64,000 nucleotides of DNA from Melastoma dodecandrum (Eukaryota; Streptophyta; Magnoliopsida; Myrtales; Melastomataceae): assembly GCA_029817715.1 (NCBI GenBank), contig JARUPY010000387.1, forward strand, positions 496,001 to 560,000. The letters run 5' to 3'. Positions 53,214-64,000 of the stretch are shown here, in pieces (positions within the stretch are counted from its first letter, which is position 1; the number at the start of each line of letters is the position of its first letter). Below the pieces are notes generated by a model. The model was not told where the DNA came from. It searched no databases and saw only the letters and a list, made by a program, of their open reading frames with translations. The position numbers and the translations under genes were made by a program.

Positions 53214-53930
53214 CTACGCAAAAAGTTTCATCCCTCAAGAGAAGACTCCAACCATCTGAATGCAGAATAATGGTCAAATCCCCCCCCCCCCCCCCCAAGT
53301 CTCAAACACATCAACAACCACCCTATGCTCATGTATGCTACACCTAGAATCATCGTCCTTTTTATCAAAAAATAATCATCGTCGTGTTGTAATGAACACC
53401 CCCCCCCCCCCAAATCGTGTGTTAATGTAATAATAATTTCATGAAACTGCATGGTTCGTGTTTAGTTGGGCTCAATGGGCTTTCCTTCACTCCCTCAAAT
53501 GGGCCTCTCTCTCTCCCTCTACCTCTTTCCCTTCAAGACATTTGATTTTTTAAAATTATACATAAAAACATCACGCGGCGGCCGCAAATCTCGCATGGTC
53601 AAATCATCATCAGTAAAAAAAATATAACCAGAGAGAAAATAAAAAAGAAAGGGAGAATCTTCCTCCTGCCCTGCCGTGTCGGGCGTTGTTCCTCGATGTT
53701 GTCTTGTTACACGTGATCGACATTTACGAAACAAAGCGAAAAGGAAAGAGGGGGGTGCCTCCAAATCCATCCCCCCCACGATGTAAAAGTGCATTTTCTC
53801 CGACCAGTTACAGTTTTAGTTCTAGTTTCCCTCCCGGAGCTCTTTCATTGATTTCAACTCCCCGCCCCCAAAAAGAAAAGACAACAAACTACTTCGACTC
53901 GGCTGCCGTTGAATCCCTTTTGTCTTTCCC
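53214..53930. other. Intergenic with poly-C tracts
   Basis: Runs of 17 C (53280-53296) and 13 C (53399-53411) lie in the 3' flank of the phylloplanin-like gene. CT-rich leader-like sequence precedes the ATG at 53931. No gene is seen. Confidence 0.5.
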
Positions 53931-54563
53931 ATGATGTCCGAACCCCCACCTCACTTCAACGACCACGGGTTCGAGTTCGACTTCTTCCAGGCAAAACCCA
54001 TTCCTCTCTGGATTTCCTTCCCCCCCCCAATGTCTTCCATGTGTGTGTGACTGTGTTGATGTGCCGTACAGCAGGTGCTGGGGCAGGCTAGGAGGCATCG
54101 GCAGTATCCTGACACGGCCGCGACCGCCTCCGTCCGCACGGGAGAACACCCTGCCTGCTCCTCCTCCTCTGCCTCTGGACGCTTCAAGCTCCAGAAGAAG
54201 AAGAAGAAGAAGTCATCCTCTTCGTCCAGGGACAGGAAGCACGGGTGGTCCTGGTCGTGGTCATTGTTGAGGAGCACCCTTGATCTGTTCTACTTCAAGG
54301 TCAAGGGGCAAGTCCACGTCGGCAATTCCCACGAGGGACAGCCGGACAATCCCGAGAGGTCCAGTGCCAAGGCAATAGCTAGGCACTCCCGGCATTCGGT
54401 CTCAGGCCCTCTGTACCTTGCCGAGAGCGGGAACACGCCGCTGACCCGACACAGGGGTTATTCGCGGTCGGGGCCGTTGGCCGAGAGGGTCCCTTACGTG
54501 TGCCTGAGCCCTGATTTCAAAGGCAGTGCCGCTCCTCATCCTCCTCTTTACTTGGTCACATGA
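53931..54563 (+). CDS. Unidentified basic Ser-rich protein, possible GC-AG intron
   Basis: A two-exon model (53931-53990, 54075-54563) encodes 182 aa. It needs a CAG|GCAAAA donor, a GC-AG intron, because no GT donor fits; the acceptor CAGCAG is good. Exon 1 reads MMSEPPPHFNDHGFEFDFFQ, a typical start for plant regulatory proteins with a short acidic-aromatic block. Exon 2 has a Ser/Lys-rich stretch (FKLQKKKKKKSSSSSRDRKH), a WSWSWSLLRSTLDLFYF block, SGPLYLAESGN and an end PPLYLVT. A plausible AATAAA polyadenylation signal lies at 54706-54711. The shape recalls small plant membrane- or kinase-regulator proteins, but I do not recognise the family. If the GC donor is wrong, exon 2 alone still looks coding. 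Confidence 0.5.
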
Positions 54564-54976
54564 ATGTTTGGGAAAGAACACCAGCTTTGTCCTTACTTTG
54601 GACCACTTTTGTTTGGTCTCTTCGTTACTTTTTAATCACCAGCGATTAAGCTTTTCGTGTTTGATCTCAATAGTTTAAACATTGGGTTTGACTGCCACTC
54701 TTTCCAATAAAATCATAAAATCATGGTGAGAAATTGTGTAAGAAAATAACACTTGGGAAAAATTACAGAAACATGACTCATCTAATCTTTCTATGTTTGT
54801 CTCTACAATTTACTGAAACGGGGAGGGATTTTACATACAAGGATGGGGAAGAAGGTCATCGGATTGAAACAAAACTAAAAGTTACAGGGTGAGGCACTGT
54901 CCCAAGCAGCCGTCGACACCCCCCGCGAGTAGTTATTATTTCTAGAGGGGTCGACCTGGCTGCACGCAAAGGGGGC
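54564..54976. other. Convergent 3' flanks
   Basis: The region contains 3' UTR-type sequence, including AATAAA at 54706-54711 for the plus-strand gene. It also holds the downstream flank of the CAP-H2 gene. No gene is seen. Confidence 0.5.
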
Positions 54977-57900
54977 TCATGAGTTGCTGATGCCCTCATT
55001 AGCAGGCCTAATGTGTCTTGAGCTCCGCTGTCTCTTGCCTTCACGGCTGCACCTGACCACACATAGTTTGGATGAAGTCATACTGCTTCTGCGTTTGGAA
55101 AGGGCATCGGGAGATGCTCGGCGCCGATGATTATTTCTTCCACCTTTCGGCGATTGTCCCAAAGGAGCTTTTACTGTCTTCTTAGGAGATGGAAGCTTTA
55201 TCCCGGGTTCTCTCGGATTTCCGCCTGTGAGACCCACGTAAAAGCTATTTGCTACAGTGTAGCATAGGGTGTTGCCACCATCACTCCTGTCCAAATTGAC
55301 ATCCTCATTGTTCACCTGAAATTGTATTTTCGCTTCAATTAGGCTCAAAGGAGGCCTGTCGTCCAAGAGAGACCTCCTGGGACCTCTAAGGAGCAAGAAT
55401 CCTACAATAACAGGTCCGGAGCTTTTTACTTACAAGCTGCAGAAGTGCAGAAAATGTTCGAGCCACATCGTGCTTCTCCAGACCGCGGACTATGTCAGCA
55501 AAGGAGATGGAGTTTCCTGGCTCTTTGTCATGGGAAAGCTTGTCCAAAACTCTTTCTCCATATCCGTGGATGTCAAATGGAGGCAGAGACTCCTGTTCAG
55601 GCATATCAATTGCTACTTGATTTCGAAAGTCACAGACACTGATGTACAACTTAAAGATGGAATCTCGCCCAAGGAAAGTGATCACGAAGCTTACTTGCTC
55701 CTCTAAGTTTTGCTCGATCTTTTGCTGCCAGTTAGACACACGATCAGCCAATTCAGTTTGCATTTCACTCTCTGTTATGTTGGTGAGCAAAGCATCCTGC
55801 AATGCAGAGAACAAGAAATTCCTTAATGTTATATATCCCTCGCGTTAAAATTGAGAGCAAAGATTTTCACAAGAAACCAAGAACAGGAAAACAATGAGAA
55901 CTAACAAGTGGCAGCAAGGCACTTTTTGAATAACCAATTGTTTTCAAAGTCGAAAAACAGTATTATATGTAGGTAGTAAAGATAAGCAGCATCATGCACG
56001 CAAGAATGGCCTTTTCCTAGTGAAAAGGTGCTTCAATCAATTACGTCAAAGAAAAGTTCAATTTTTATATACAGCAGACTGTCATCGGGTAATGGCATCA
56101 TCAACCCAGATTTATGGATTGATCAGGGCATACCAGGTGAGACTGATAAAGATCTTCCAGGCTCGTAGGTGGATCAGATGTTAGATTTTCTGCCTGATCA
56201 TCGCCCAAACAGGCAGCGTCGTCGTTCTACAATGTAGCAGTAACGGAAATATAAGTTAATAATTACAGAATAAAAGCTATTTCCTGTAAGTATATACCAA
56301 CCCTCTCGGAAGGCTCATCTTCCTCGACACTGTTATTGTCTATGTCCTCCATTATGCCAATATCAGGCTCCTCAAAATCAGGTTCGCCATAGCCACATCC
56401 ATAGTCATCGCCATTTCCCTCAAAACTCCCGAATGAATTATGAGTTTCACAAGTGCTATCAATCAGAGATCGACGAAGCTGCAGGAAACGTGTGAATTGT
56501 TCTTAAAACCAAGATATGGATTGACATGAAAAAACACAATGAATAGGGCAGAAGGCACTACCTTCTCAAATAACGGTGGAGATGTTGTACGATTATGTTT
56601 GTTGTCTAGATCAAGTTGCTTTTCCCAAAGATCCCTGAATTCTGGGCTTATGGTACCATGACGTCTTGCGAGGGGAAAAATGTTTGCTAAAGATAATTTT
56701 TTGGGGAGATCTAAATGAGCTCTCCCAAATCCTTTCACTGTTTGGAAGCAGAGTATTAATTGAAATTCACTAGTTGTGCTAGGTTAGGAAAAAAACAGTA
56801 AAAACAATTGAAGATTAGTTAGTACAAAACCTCTTTTGAAAGGTTTCGCTCTCAATATCCCAGGCTCATGGGGGTTCAAAGGCTTCCAAGGATCATCGCC
56901 CTCGTCGCTATCATCATCATCCCTGCTTGCATGATCAGCATTACTCCCATTATTGAACTCGAAATTCTCAAAACCATCATTAGCGGGACAATCCGGGCCT
57001 GCATCATCAACTCCAGCACTGCGACCAGTATGAGGAGATTGATTTACATTGCTGCAGCTTTTCCCAGCAGACGCCTTTGGTGCACTAGCACCAGATCGGC
57101 CTCTTGGAGAAAGAAAACTCTTACGATTTGACCATACATTTGAGACCCCATTACCAGGTTTATTGGTGAACGAAAAAGAATTAACTGTTTCGGCATCGCA
57201 GCGATCCAAGAGTATGAAGTCACAGTACAGCTCATTATTACTGGCCAACTGCAAACAAATCGCCATACATATTAGGCCAAGAATACAGCAGCCTAAACTA
57301 AACAAATGACTTAAGATAGGTTTAGGTCTATGCAGGTACCAGATATGATTCTAACTCTCCAACAGTGTCAGATGTGTCTAAGCAATCACCTTCTAGAACT
57401 ACTAAATTAGCAGGAGGTTTGACAAACTGCTGCATCAGAGTTGTTTCATCAGCTGAAGGATCCAGCCAATTCTTTGGATTCACTGTAGCCCAGACACTCT
57501 CGTTGGAATAGTCATACCATGATATTTATGACATAATATGCGCAAGTTGGGTACCTGGCACATCATTCGAAATCCAAAAACTGTCTTCATCTTCTAAAGT
57601 AACTCTACTGGAAGTACTTTCCTCTCGTTCTACTGGTGCACTATCATCGGCAACCTGACTTTGATGCCTACTGCAACAAACGAATAACCCTGAATAAAAG
57701 ATAAAGTGATGGATTGACTCAGATCAGGAAGAAGAAAATTTCATCTTTGCTTTCCACTGAAAGATAAATCGAACCGATTTCTGCTACTGCCAGTGTTAAG
57801 ACTCTCATAGAATACCCTTCCATCCGCTTCAATTGCCAAAACACGCACAGGAAAAATACATCCATCCTAGTTTTCACTAACTGTCCAGAGCAATTTATCT

Positions 57901-58932
57901 CAAAATATAAAATAACCCCTGCCATTCCCAATCATTTTCCTAAAATCAGTTCCATCTATATAGCCCTATGGGTCTTGTTATCCTATTGCAGTGGTGGCAT
58001 TAGTTAAGGAATCAAATCCAATAAATAGGGTCTATAACTAAGATAAGAATCGAGGGTAAATGGAACCACATAACTGATTGCCTGAAATAAAGCCTGTACA
58101 GTGATTTATACTAATCTTCATGGTCACTGTGACCAACTTATTCCTGGTGGACAAAGAAGTCACTAAACAAACCGAGATAAAAGAGGAGCATACCCTTGGT
58201 TAGATATGAACTCAAGCGCATGCAAAACCAATGAGTACAAATACTCCACCTTCTGACTATACACTTGCACTGATCCCTGAACCAGCAAAGCAGCTGCATT
58301 TCCAACAATCCAAGAAAAACAAGATAGAAAGAAGGATTAACAGCGTAAATCATAATGAAAGAATTGGCTGAACTGAAGAATACAACTTTGAATAGCATCA
58401 AAGCTGAAAGACCCAAAAACAGGTTCAAAATAAATTTTCAAGCATGCACTGAGAACAACAAACCCAAATAAGAATAACCTCACCACATCGAATTCATCCC
58501 AACACTAGGAATACCCTCACTTCATAATTTCAATAAGCCCTTAACACCCCCGTTACTCAAAAACAAGAATAAAACCACAACTTCGCATCACTGCCTAAAC
58601 ACTTCCCTTTGCAAGTAATCATCTCCTATATCTGTAAACAATCCAGAATAGACCCAATACAACCCCCCTCCCGCTCCCCCTCCCCCTCCCCCTCTCCAAA
58701 CATCAGAAAAAACCCTAGACAACCCACAAAGATACTCTCGCAGCACACTGCAAAATCGAATAAACCCCAAACCTTCGGCGAAGTTGACATGGTCGACGTC
58801 GGTGGCCTGGCCAGCACAGATCTTAATAAGGTAGTCCTCGAGCAACCGGTCGAGGTCGAGGGAGAAGTTCGACTCCGGGTCTCTCTCCGCTTGCAAATTA
58901 TGGAAGCTGCTACTGCCGTGGGATTCCGACAT
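54977..58932 (-). CDS. CAPH2: Condensin-2 complex subunit H2 (CAP-H2)
   Basis: Eleven exons (- strand): 58773-58932, 58194-58293, 57555-57670, 57340-57482, 56831-57248, 56562-56737, 56302-56478, 56134-56226, 55695-55796, 55434-55592 and 54977-55315. They encode 660 aa, close to Arabidopsis HEB2. The N-terminal CAP-H2 domain is visible as [40 protein letters not shown] and [16 protein letters not shown]. The middle holds [20 protein letters not shown] and [12 protein letters not shown], and the C-terminal winged-helix-like kleisin part has [16 protein letters not shown] and [21 protein letters not shown]2 is the kleisin that closes the SMC2-SMC4 ring of condensin II and shapes interphase and mitotic chromosomes. 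It starts about 220 bp downstream of the lipase gene on the same strand. There are no breaks. Confidence 0.94.
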
Positions 58933-59148
58933 CGCAAACGCCCCGCGGATTATTACAGAGACTAAGAAGATGACGTCACCTTTACCACCAAAGATTTCAG
59001 GGAAAGAAAGGAGATTGGGAGCCTCTCTCTTTCCTTGGAAAATTATGTCGGATTTGAAAGCTTTTGAGAGGAATGTCTTCCCGCCCTTTCTGGGAGAAAT
59101 ATGGGGGGAGAATTTCTTCCTAATGATATTAGCCAAAAATAAACGGGC

Positions 59149-62100
59149 CTAATTGCTAATGGGCCCTCTATTTAATGGGCCTAGATCGGCCTCAAGTTGA
59201 CCGATTAACGACTCTATCGTCGTCCTATACACAGGCATGTAATGATCGTCGATCATCGTCCTCGACAGCCTTATCTTACTGTACAGCTCCCTTGGGGTTT
59301 CATACAACCGCAGATGCTCCTCTGCCTGGCCCTCGGTGTCGGACCGAGTCGGCATCGCCACTATGTGCATTGTCCTTCCTGGAGGGTAGAACTGGTGGTT
59401 GTCCAAGGTTGAGCCCTCCAATGACGACGACGTGGCGGTGCTCCTGATTACCGACTCGCTCGTCGTCCTCGAGATCTCTTCCCGGGTGATTTCCTTGGCG
59501 GCGATTGCGACTTCCGCATCCCGAGCTACGTTGCTGGGCTCTTTCTCTTGCCTTTGTAACTCCTCTTCCAAATCTTTCCACAACTCCCCCAACGTAACGA
59601 CGTCTTCTTCAAGAGCTGGCGAGGTAGTTATGCCTGTTATATCCGGGGCTTTCTCTTCGTCTGAACTGTCGTCATCCGGACCAACATTCGGGCAATGATT
59701 GTCTTCACGGAGTGTTCCGCCTTCCGATTGTTTGATGGTAATAAGGGACTCAGTTATGTTGTCGTGGATTGTGCCGTCTTCTACTTCAGAGTTGGAGATG
59801 GAAGCCACGCCCACCTTGCGATGACGTGCGCCCATACATGACCATGCGGAGAAAGATGTGCGAGTCCTGACGACAGCTTGAACCATGGTTTGAGCACTCT
59901 TCATCATGACCTGAAAGTTATCGGCAGATCATATATCTGTGCCAGTGCATCATAGATATGATTGTCCCTCTCTGGAGAAGTAACTCAGTGCAAATAAGAG
60001 ATAGGTTGATCAAATAAAGCCCAACGCTAATCTTTAACTAAGATTTCAATTTAACATGAGGAAGCACAATATCACCTGAGTGTGGCTGGATACAGGCCGC
60101 AACATCGCGCCTGCCCCTGCCACCCTTGCTTTTGCACTTGCCATAGAAGGCAAATGGGACCCAATGGCTGTTGCAGACCGATAAACAACACTTACAACTC
60201 TTGTATCCCGAACTTGATCTCGCAAGTCGTTCAACCAAGATGATGCAGTCACCTGATATAAAACCCCTGAGATACGCGATTGACAGAGCATAACAAAGCC
60301 TCTGTGATGATGGGTTTCCTACCTCTGAACGTAGATAATCGACAGAAGTTGCCGAAAATGTGGGCACTATATCAGACCCGTTTATTATACTGGTCACAAA
60401 GTGCTTTCCAGATTCTGCCAAGTCCCAAGTCATGCAAGCTGCTGTGAATCAATAAGTAGGAGATAAATGAGGCATGGTTTTCTTATCTACAAAGAGCCAA
60501 TGATGCGAGGGATGCAGATTTCCAAAGCTAGAGTTATTCAATTCGTGTTCCATGCAAAGAACATCATCCGAGGTGTCGCACAATTATGTTTGATGATTGG
60601 AATTGTAAAAAGAACGTGAGGTTAACTAGATTTTCCAACTACCTAAGCCCTAAACGCGAAGCTATCTTCTTCTGCTGCTTGGATTCAAAGTAGCAGGTGA
60701 AGCAACATGACAAGAAGCAACGAAGCAAAGCAGATAAAAAAACATTCACAAAGTGCAGCAGGTGTCATCGGTTAATGATTATTGCACGACATAACACATA
60801 CTTACCAGGGGCAAATGTGGCACAGGTGCTATTGCAGAATTCCTTATGTTCTCTAAGAATGTACGTCAATAATGCTGCCGTACCACCACCTAGAGAATGC
60901 CCAACTACCTAGATTGGGGAGATTTATTACAAGATTGGATAGAATGAAGAAGTTTTCTCCCATACTATCAAAAGCGAAAAGGGAACTGACCTTGATTTGG
61001 TAGTCTGGATATTCCTTAAGAGCTTTAAGCAAACAAGGAGAGCTAATCTTTGCAATCCAACGAGCAGCAGCAACCATCCCACAGTGGGCATACCCTAAAA
61101 CTAAGTTGCTTATTCCTCCACCATCTAGAACTGAATGGTGAAAAGGTACCACAGCGCCTGTTGCAGCAGTTAATGTGTCCTTGATGCTGTGTGTGCCACG
61201 AATAAGAAGAAGGAAACACTTGTCATTCTCCTCACGAATGATTGTGAAAGCAGGCTTCAGAAGCTGCATGGGGCAGAGATCACTGTAAGCATTAACACTT
61301 TCACTGTCTCAGATTGCTCTCTAAACATAAGAAGATAAAGGAGGAAAAACTCATAGGTCAGTGACTTTAAAAAAGCCTGATACTTACAGTCTAGAAGATT
61401 TTTTACACAATGACTGTTCACGTAAAAGATAACAGAGTAAACAATTTAGCCAGAACTTGCACATTTTGGCCAACATACCCCAGCTTTAGGCTTCTGAATG
61501 AGGACATCTTTCGCCAAAATTCCCGAAGTCTCCAGAAACTCTGGAAAGGGCTTCTTTGAGAAAATTCTACAAAGAATCAGCAGTCTTAAGAGATGCTTCA
61601 GGTCAGCGACGATCTCTGGGCCCCTCAGTTCTACACAATTACTGCCACCATAAATACTTGCAGCAGGAATATTCCCCTACAAAAGTAACAAATGATATAT
61701 TGACAACGCAAGCAAAATAAAATATCAAACATGCTGCTTACTCATCACAATAGAAATGCACTGGAAGGGGTATTATGTTTTCTGGTTTATAACTGAAGCA
61801 GCCACATAGGTTAACTAATTCCAAATCATAACTGGACAATAAGGGAGAAAACAGATGAAAGCATCTCATCAGGACAATCCTCAAAATTCAGCAGAATGGT
61901 TTCTGACAAGTTGATGGATGATTCCAACAATAACTTGCGAGATCTAAAAGCTTTCAATAATGGAAACGTGAAAAAGTGCCACGGGATAACCGTGAATAGG
62001 AATCTGCTAAGAATTGACAGCCTATGTGTTGCATTTATTGCATAAATTTCCTCCGAACAACTGCCGTATCCTATTCGACTTCTTTCTATTTCGAGCAAAA

Positions 62101-62631
62101 AGTAGCACATCATACTGGTCCCAGCAAACTGAAACAGCTCACACACAGCACCAAACCAAGCAATTTGCAGAAACTCCGACTCTACCCATCAACCTGTCGT
62201 TCCGCGATCACCATCCACGACAGGTATTGCTAGCCACTGCACCAGAAGACCTAAAAAGTGCATAATCGAAAACATCCATCGACTAATGTCATTCAAACTA
62301 CAATCCCTAAAGCGTTCTAGAAAAGACACTCCCACACCTGTCTCCGCATAAGGTACTTGATCCCGAAAGCCAAATCCCCTAGGGGCCATTTCCCTAGGGT
62401 TTCGGAGTAGGTGAACCGCAGAGTGTCTGCGACGGTGCCGATCGACTCCATCACGGTGGAAGGAGCCTGAGCGGCGGGAGGCGACCTCCTGGGTCTCCTC
62501 TTCGCGGTAGCCCTGGATTTAGACAAGGCACCGCCATCTCCTCCGTCGTTGTCCGGAGACAAGGTCCTCCTGAGGACGATGTAGAGAATAACCGCAGCCC
62601 CGGCGGCCGTGGCCACCGTGCCAGCTGCCAT
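59149..62631 (-). CDS. Class 3 lipase (sn1-diacylglycerol-lipase-like alpha/beta hydrolase)
   Basis: The gene has eight exons: 62338-62631, 61479-61676, 60991-61263, 60806-60908, 60323-60441, 60076-60252 and 59149-59910 are in-phase coding pieces, seven in all, with a long intron 1; total 641 aa. An N-terminal hydrophobic segment (AAGAAVILYIVL) could anchor the protein to a membrane, followed by TLRFTYSETLGKWPLGDLAF. The core has CFLLLIRGTHSIKDTLTAAT, the nucleophile elbow VVGHSLGGGTAALL with the catalytic Ser, and the Asp candidate in NGSDIVPTFS. The last exon is a long charged region (SDEEKAPDI, KDLEEELQRQEKE), ending in a conserved RTMIDDHYMPVYRTTIESLI block. Related plant proteins are annotated as mono/diacylglycerol lipases and calmodulin-binding proteins. 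Substrate is unproven. The exon count of seven supersedes the word eight above. Confidence 0.92.
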
Positions 62632-63380
62632 GGCGTTCGTCGTCGACGGGCCGAGTTGGGAAGGTTAACTATACTGGTCGGGCATTTGACTTGAGGAGGG
62701 TGTGGTTAGATTAGTTTAATCGATCCGGTTAATGAAGAATTAGTTGGGTGTTGGGTCGTATATAAAAGCTTCGATCAATTATCCAAATTTAGGCAAAAAA
62801 ATGTTTCATTATTATATTTACTTAAGGCCAAATTATCCGATTTATCCTAAACTATTCAGGTTTTTTCCCATTTATCCTATCGTTTGAATAATATCACCAT
62901 ATATCTTAATCTTCCACCGTTAATCCATATTTATCCTCCGTCAGTCGATTTTTTTACTGACTAACGGACGTTGATGTGGCGAGGACGTGGCGGTAACGTC
63001 GTTAGTCGCAACGCGAATGAAAATGTAATTGTCATAGTCGTCCTCAACATTGTTTTTTTCATTTTAATTAGGTCCAAAATTCAATAAATCCTAAATAAAA
63101 CGGACAAACCCTAATTCCCAAATCGATCCCCCCGACGTCCCGTTCCCCCACCCCTAACCTCCTCCTCCATACAGCAGCTCCGACCTCCTCTACCCCCTCC
63201 CACACCCGTCGATCTCCGCTTCTCATTAGTCCTCTACCGCGTCCTCCTCCCCCTCCCCCTACCTCCTCCTTCCCTATCCGGACCTCCATTTCCTCATCCT
63301 CTTCCCTCACCCCAACCTCATCTGCCCCACCCATGCCGCTTCCACCATATCCGTCAGCCATATCAATTTCCCCGGACTCA
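62632..63380. other. Intergenic, lipase upstream and possible transposon flank
   Basis: AT-rich sequence at about 62800-63060 repeatedly uses TTATCC words and ends with GACGTGGCG-type sequence. This is similar in style to the terminal regions of plant Mutator-like elements. A C-rich stretch follows. No gene is supported. Confidence 0.35.
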
Positions 63381-63510
63381 TCCCGCAAGTCATCCCCGAC
63401 TTGTCCACCACCCCCCTGACCCATCCCGCAAGTCATCCCCGACTTGTCCACCACCCCCCTGACCCATCCCGCAAGTCATCCCCCGTCTTGTCCACCACCC
63501 CCCTGACCCA
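63381..63510. repeat. 43-bp tandem repeat, three copies
   Basis: The unit TCCCGCAAGTCATCCCCGAC, followed by TTGTCCACCACCCCCCTGACCCA, starts at 63381, 63424 and 63467. The third copy has one extra C and a changed base. It lies just upstream of the GRF zinc-finger reading frame. Confidence 0.9.
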
Positions 63511-63784
63511 TCCCGCAACCCCTCCACCCACCCCGAAATCGTGAGGTCTTATTTTTTTGTTTTAATTTTGTTTTGGTTGGTTGTTTTGCTGGAACTTTGC
63601 ATCAATGAGTCTTGAACTTTGCATCAATTCTCCGATTTTTGTTCTTAGTTGCTAGTGTTTATGGCTTTCTTAGTGGACAGTGGACAGTATGATTGTGGTT
63701 GTGGTGTGTTGGTGGTTAATAGTGGACAGTACGAGTTTATTTTGTTAGTTATTTAATTAGGTATTTGTTTATTGAAGGTGGATC

Positions 63785-64000
63785 ATGTTTTTTAAACGGA
63801 AAAACTTGAAGAAGGACTTCTCGAGTAGTGTCAACAGCCATGCTAACATACAATCTTGGGCTCACTGCAAGTGTGGGATCGTCTGTCATCCTAAAGAAGC
63901 AAAAACAGAGAAGAACAAAGGTAGAGTATATGTGGGTTGTCCTCGTTACAAAGAAGATGACGGAGGTTGTGGGTTTTTTATGTGGTTGGAATCTGAAAAG
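63785..64000 (+). CDS. GRF-type zinc-finger protein, partial (cut by window end)
   Basis: Seventy-two codons are open from ATG at 63785 to the window end. After a basic start MFFKRKNLKKDFSSS comes a GRF zinc finger: HCKCGIVCHPKEA, KNKGRVYVGCPRYKEDD and GCGFFMWLES, with the Cys-X-Cys, GR-(F/Y), Cys-Pro and Cys-X-F-F-X-W signature positions. GRF fingers bind single-stranded nucleic acid, and in plants many short GRF ORFs belong to or derive from Mutator-like and other transposons. The C terminus lies outside the window, so the nature of the full gene cannot be decided. An unusual C-rich tandem repeat and TTATCC-rich DNA lie upstream. Confidence 0.7.
   Translation, partial: MFFKRKNLKKDFSSSVNSHANIQSWAHCKCGIVCHPKEAKTEKNKGRVYVGCPRYKEDDGGCGFFMWLESEK

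Noticed and set aside
63068..63454. Gly/Glu-rich minus-strand reading frame of 128 codons
   Set aside because: It is the reverse of a C-rich tandem-repeat stretch, has biased composition and no conserved motif.

Overview
The window is nuclear DNA of a flowering plant, almost certainly a eudicot. The genes are spaced and intron-rich, with GT-AG introns, chloroplast- and plant-specific families (divinyl chlorophyllide reductase, CASP-like, CC-type glutaredoxin, PUCHI-type ERF, SnRK1 beta-gamma, phylloplanin) and AT-rich intergenic DNA with simple repeats. I cannot name the species from sequence alone. Exon boundaries were worked out by hand from splice signals and reading phase; every intact spliced model below sums to a whole number of codons.

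Layout. 0.6-2.3 kb: an F-box gene (-), head to head with the intronless chlorophyll gene DVR (+, 2.6-3.9 kb); a CASP-like membrane protein gene (-, 4.1-4.9 kb) meets DVR tail to tail. 5.7-6.5 kb: relics of an unidentified gene. 10-13.5 kb: two divergently oriented CC-type glutaredoxins. 14.1-17.4 kb: the PP2A B'' subunit TON2/FASS, tail to tail with a kelch/coiled-coil gene (-, 18.1-22.8 kb). 23.6-24.1 kb: a divergent SUMO gene. 28.1-29.1 kb: a PUCHI/FZP-type AP2/ERF gene behind about 4 kb of non-coding DNA. 30-32.1 kb: a five-finger CCCH protein (-). 33.5-37.7 kb: SnRK1 subunit beta-gamma/SNF4 (-). 39.6-40.4 kb: an SRC2-like C2 protein. 41 kb: a long imperfect inverted repeat. 42.4-47.1 kb: a kinesin-13A copy carrying several disabling lesions. 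48.9-50.4 kb: TCTP (-). 52.6-53.2 kb: a phylloplanin-like secreted protein. 53.9-54.6 kb: an unidentified basic Ser-rich protein. 55-58.9 kb: condensin-2 subunit H2 (-). 59.1-62.6 kb: a class 3 lipase (-). 63.8 kb to the end: the start of a GRF zinc-finger ORF cut by the window edge.

From memory, the genes around 2.6-32 kb match the Arabidopsis chromosome 5 neighbourhood of PUCHI, TON2, a kelch gene, a glutaredoxin and DVR. The kinesin-13A, TCTP, phylloplanin-like and CAP-H2 genes match a chromosome 3 neighbourhood. The window therefore looks like two conserved syntenic blocks joined near 33-40 kb. These are independent housekeeping and developmental genes and not an operon-like system. I found no convincing new multi-gene system; the most notable observations are the decayed kinesin-13A copy, the atypical SUMO and the long hairpin element.
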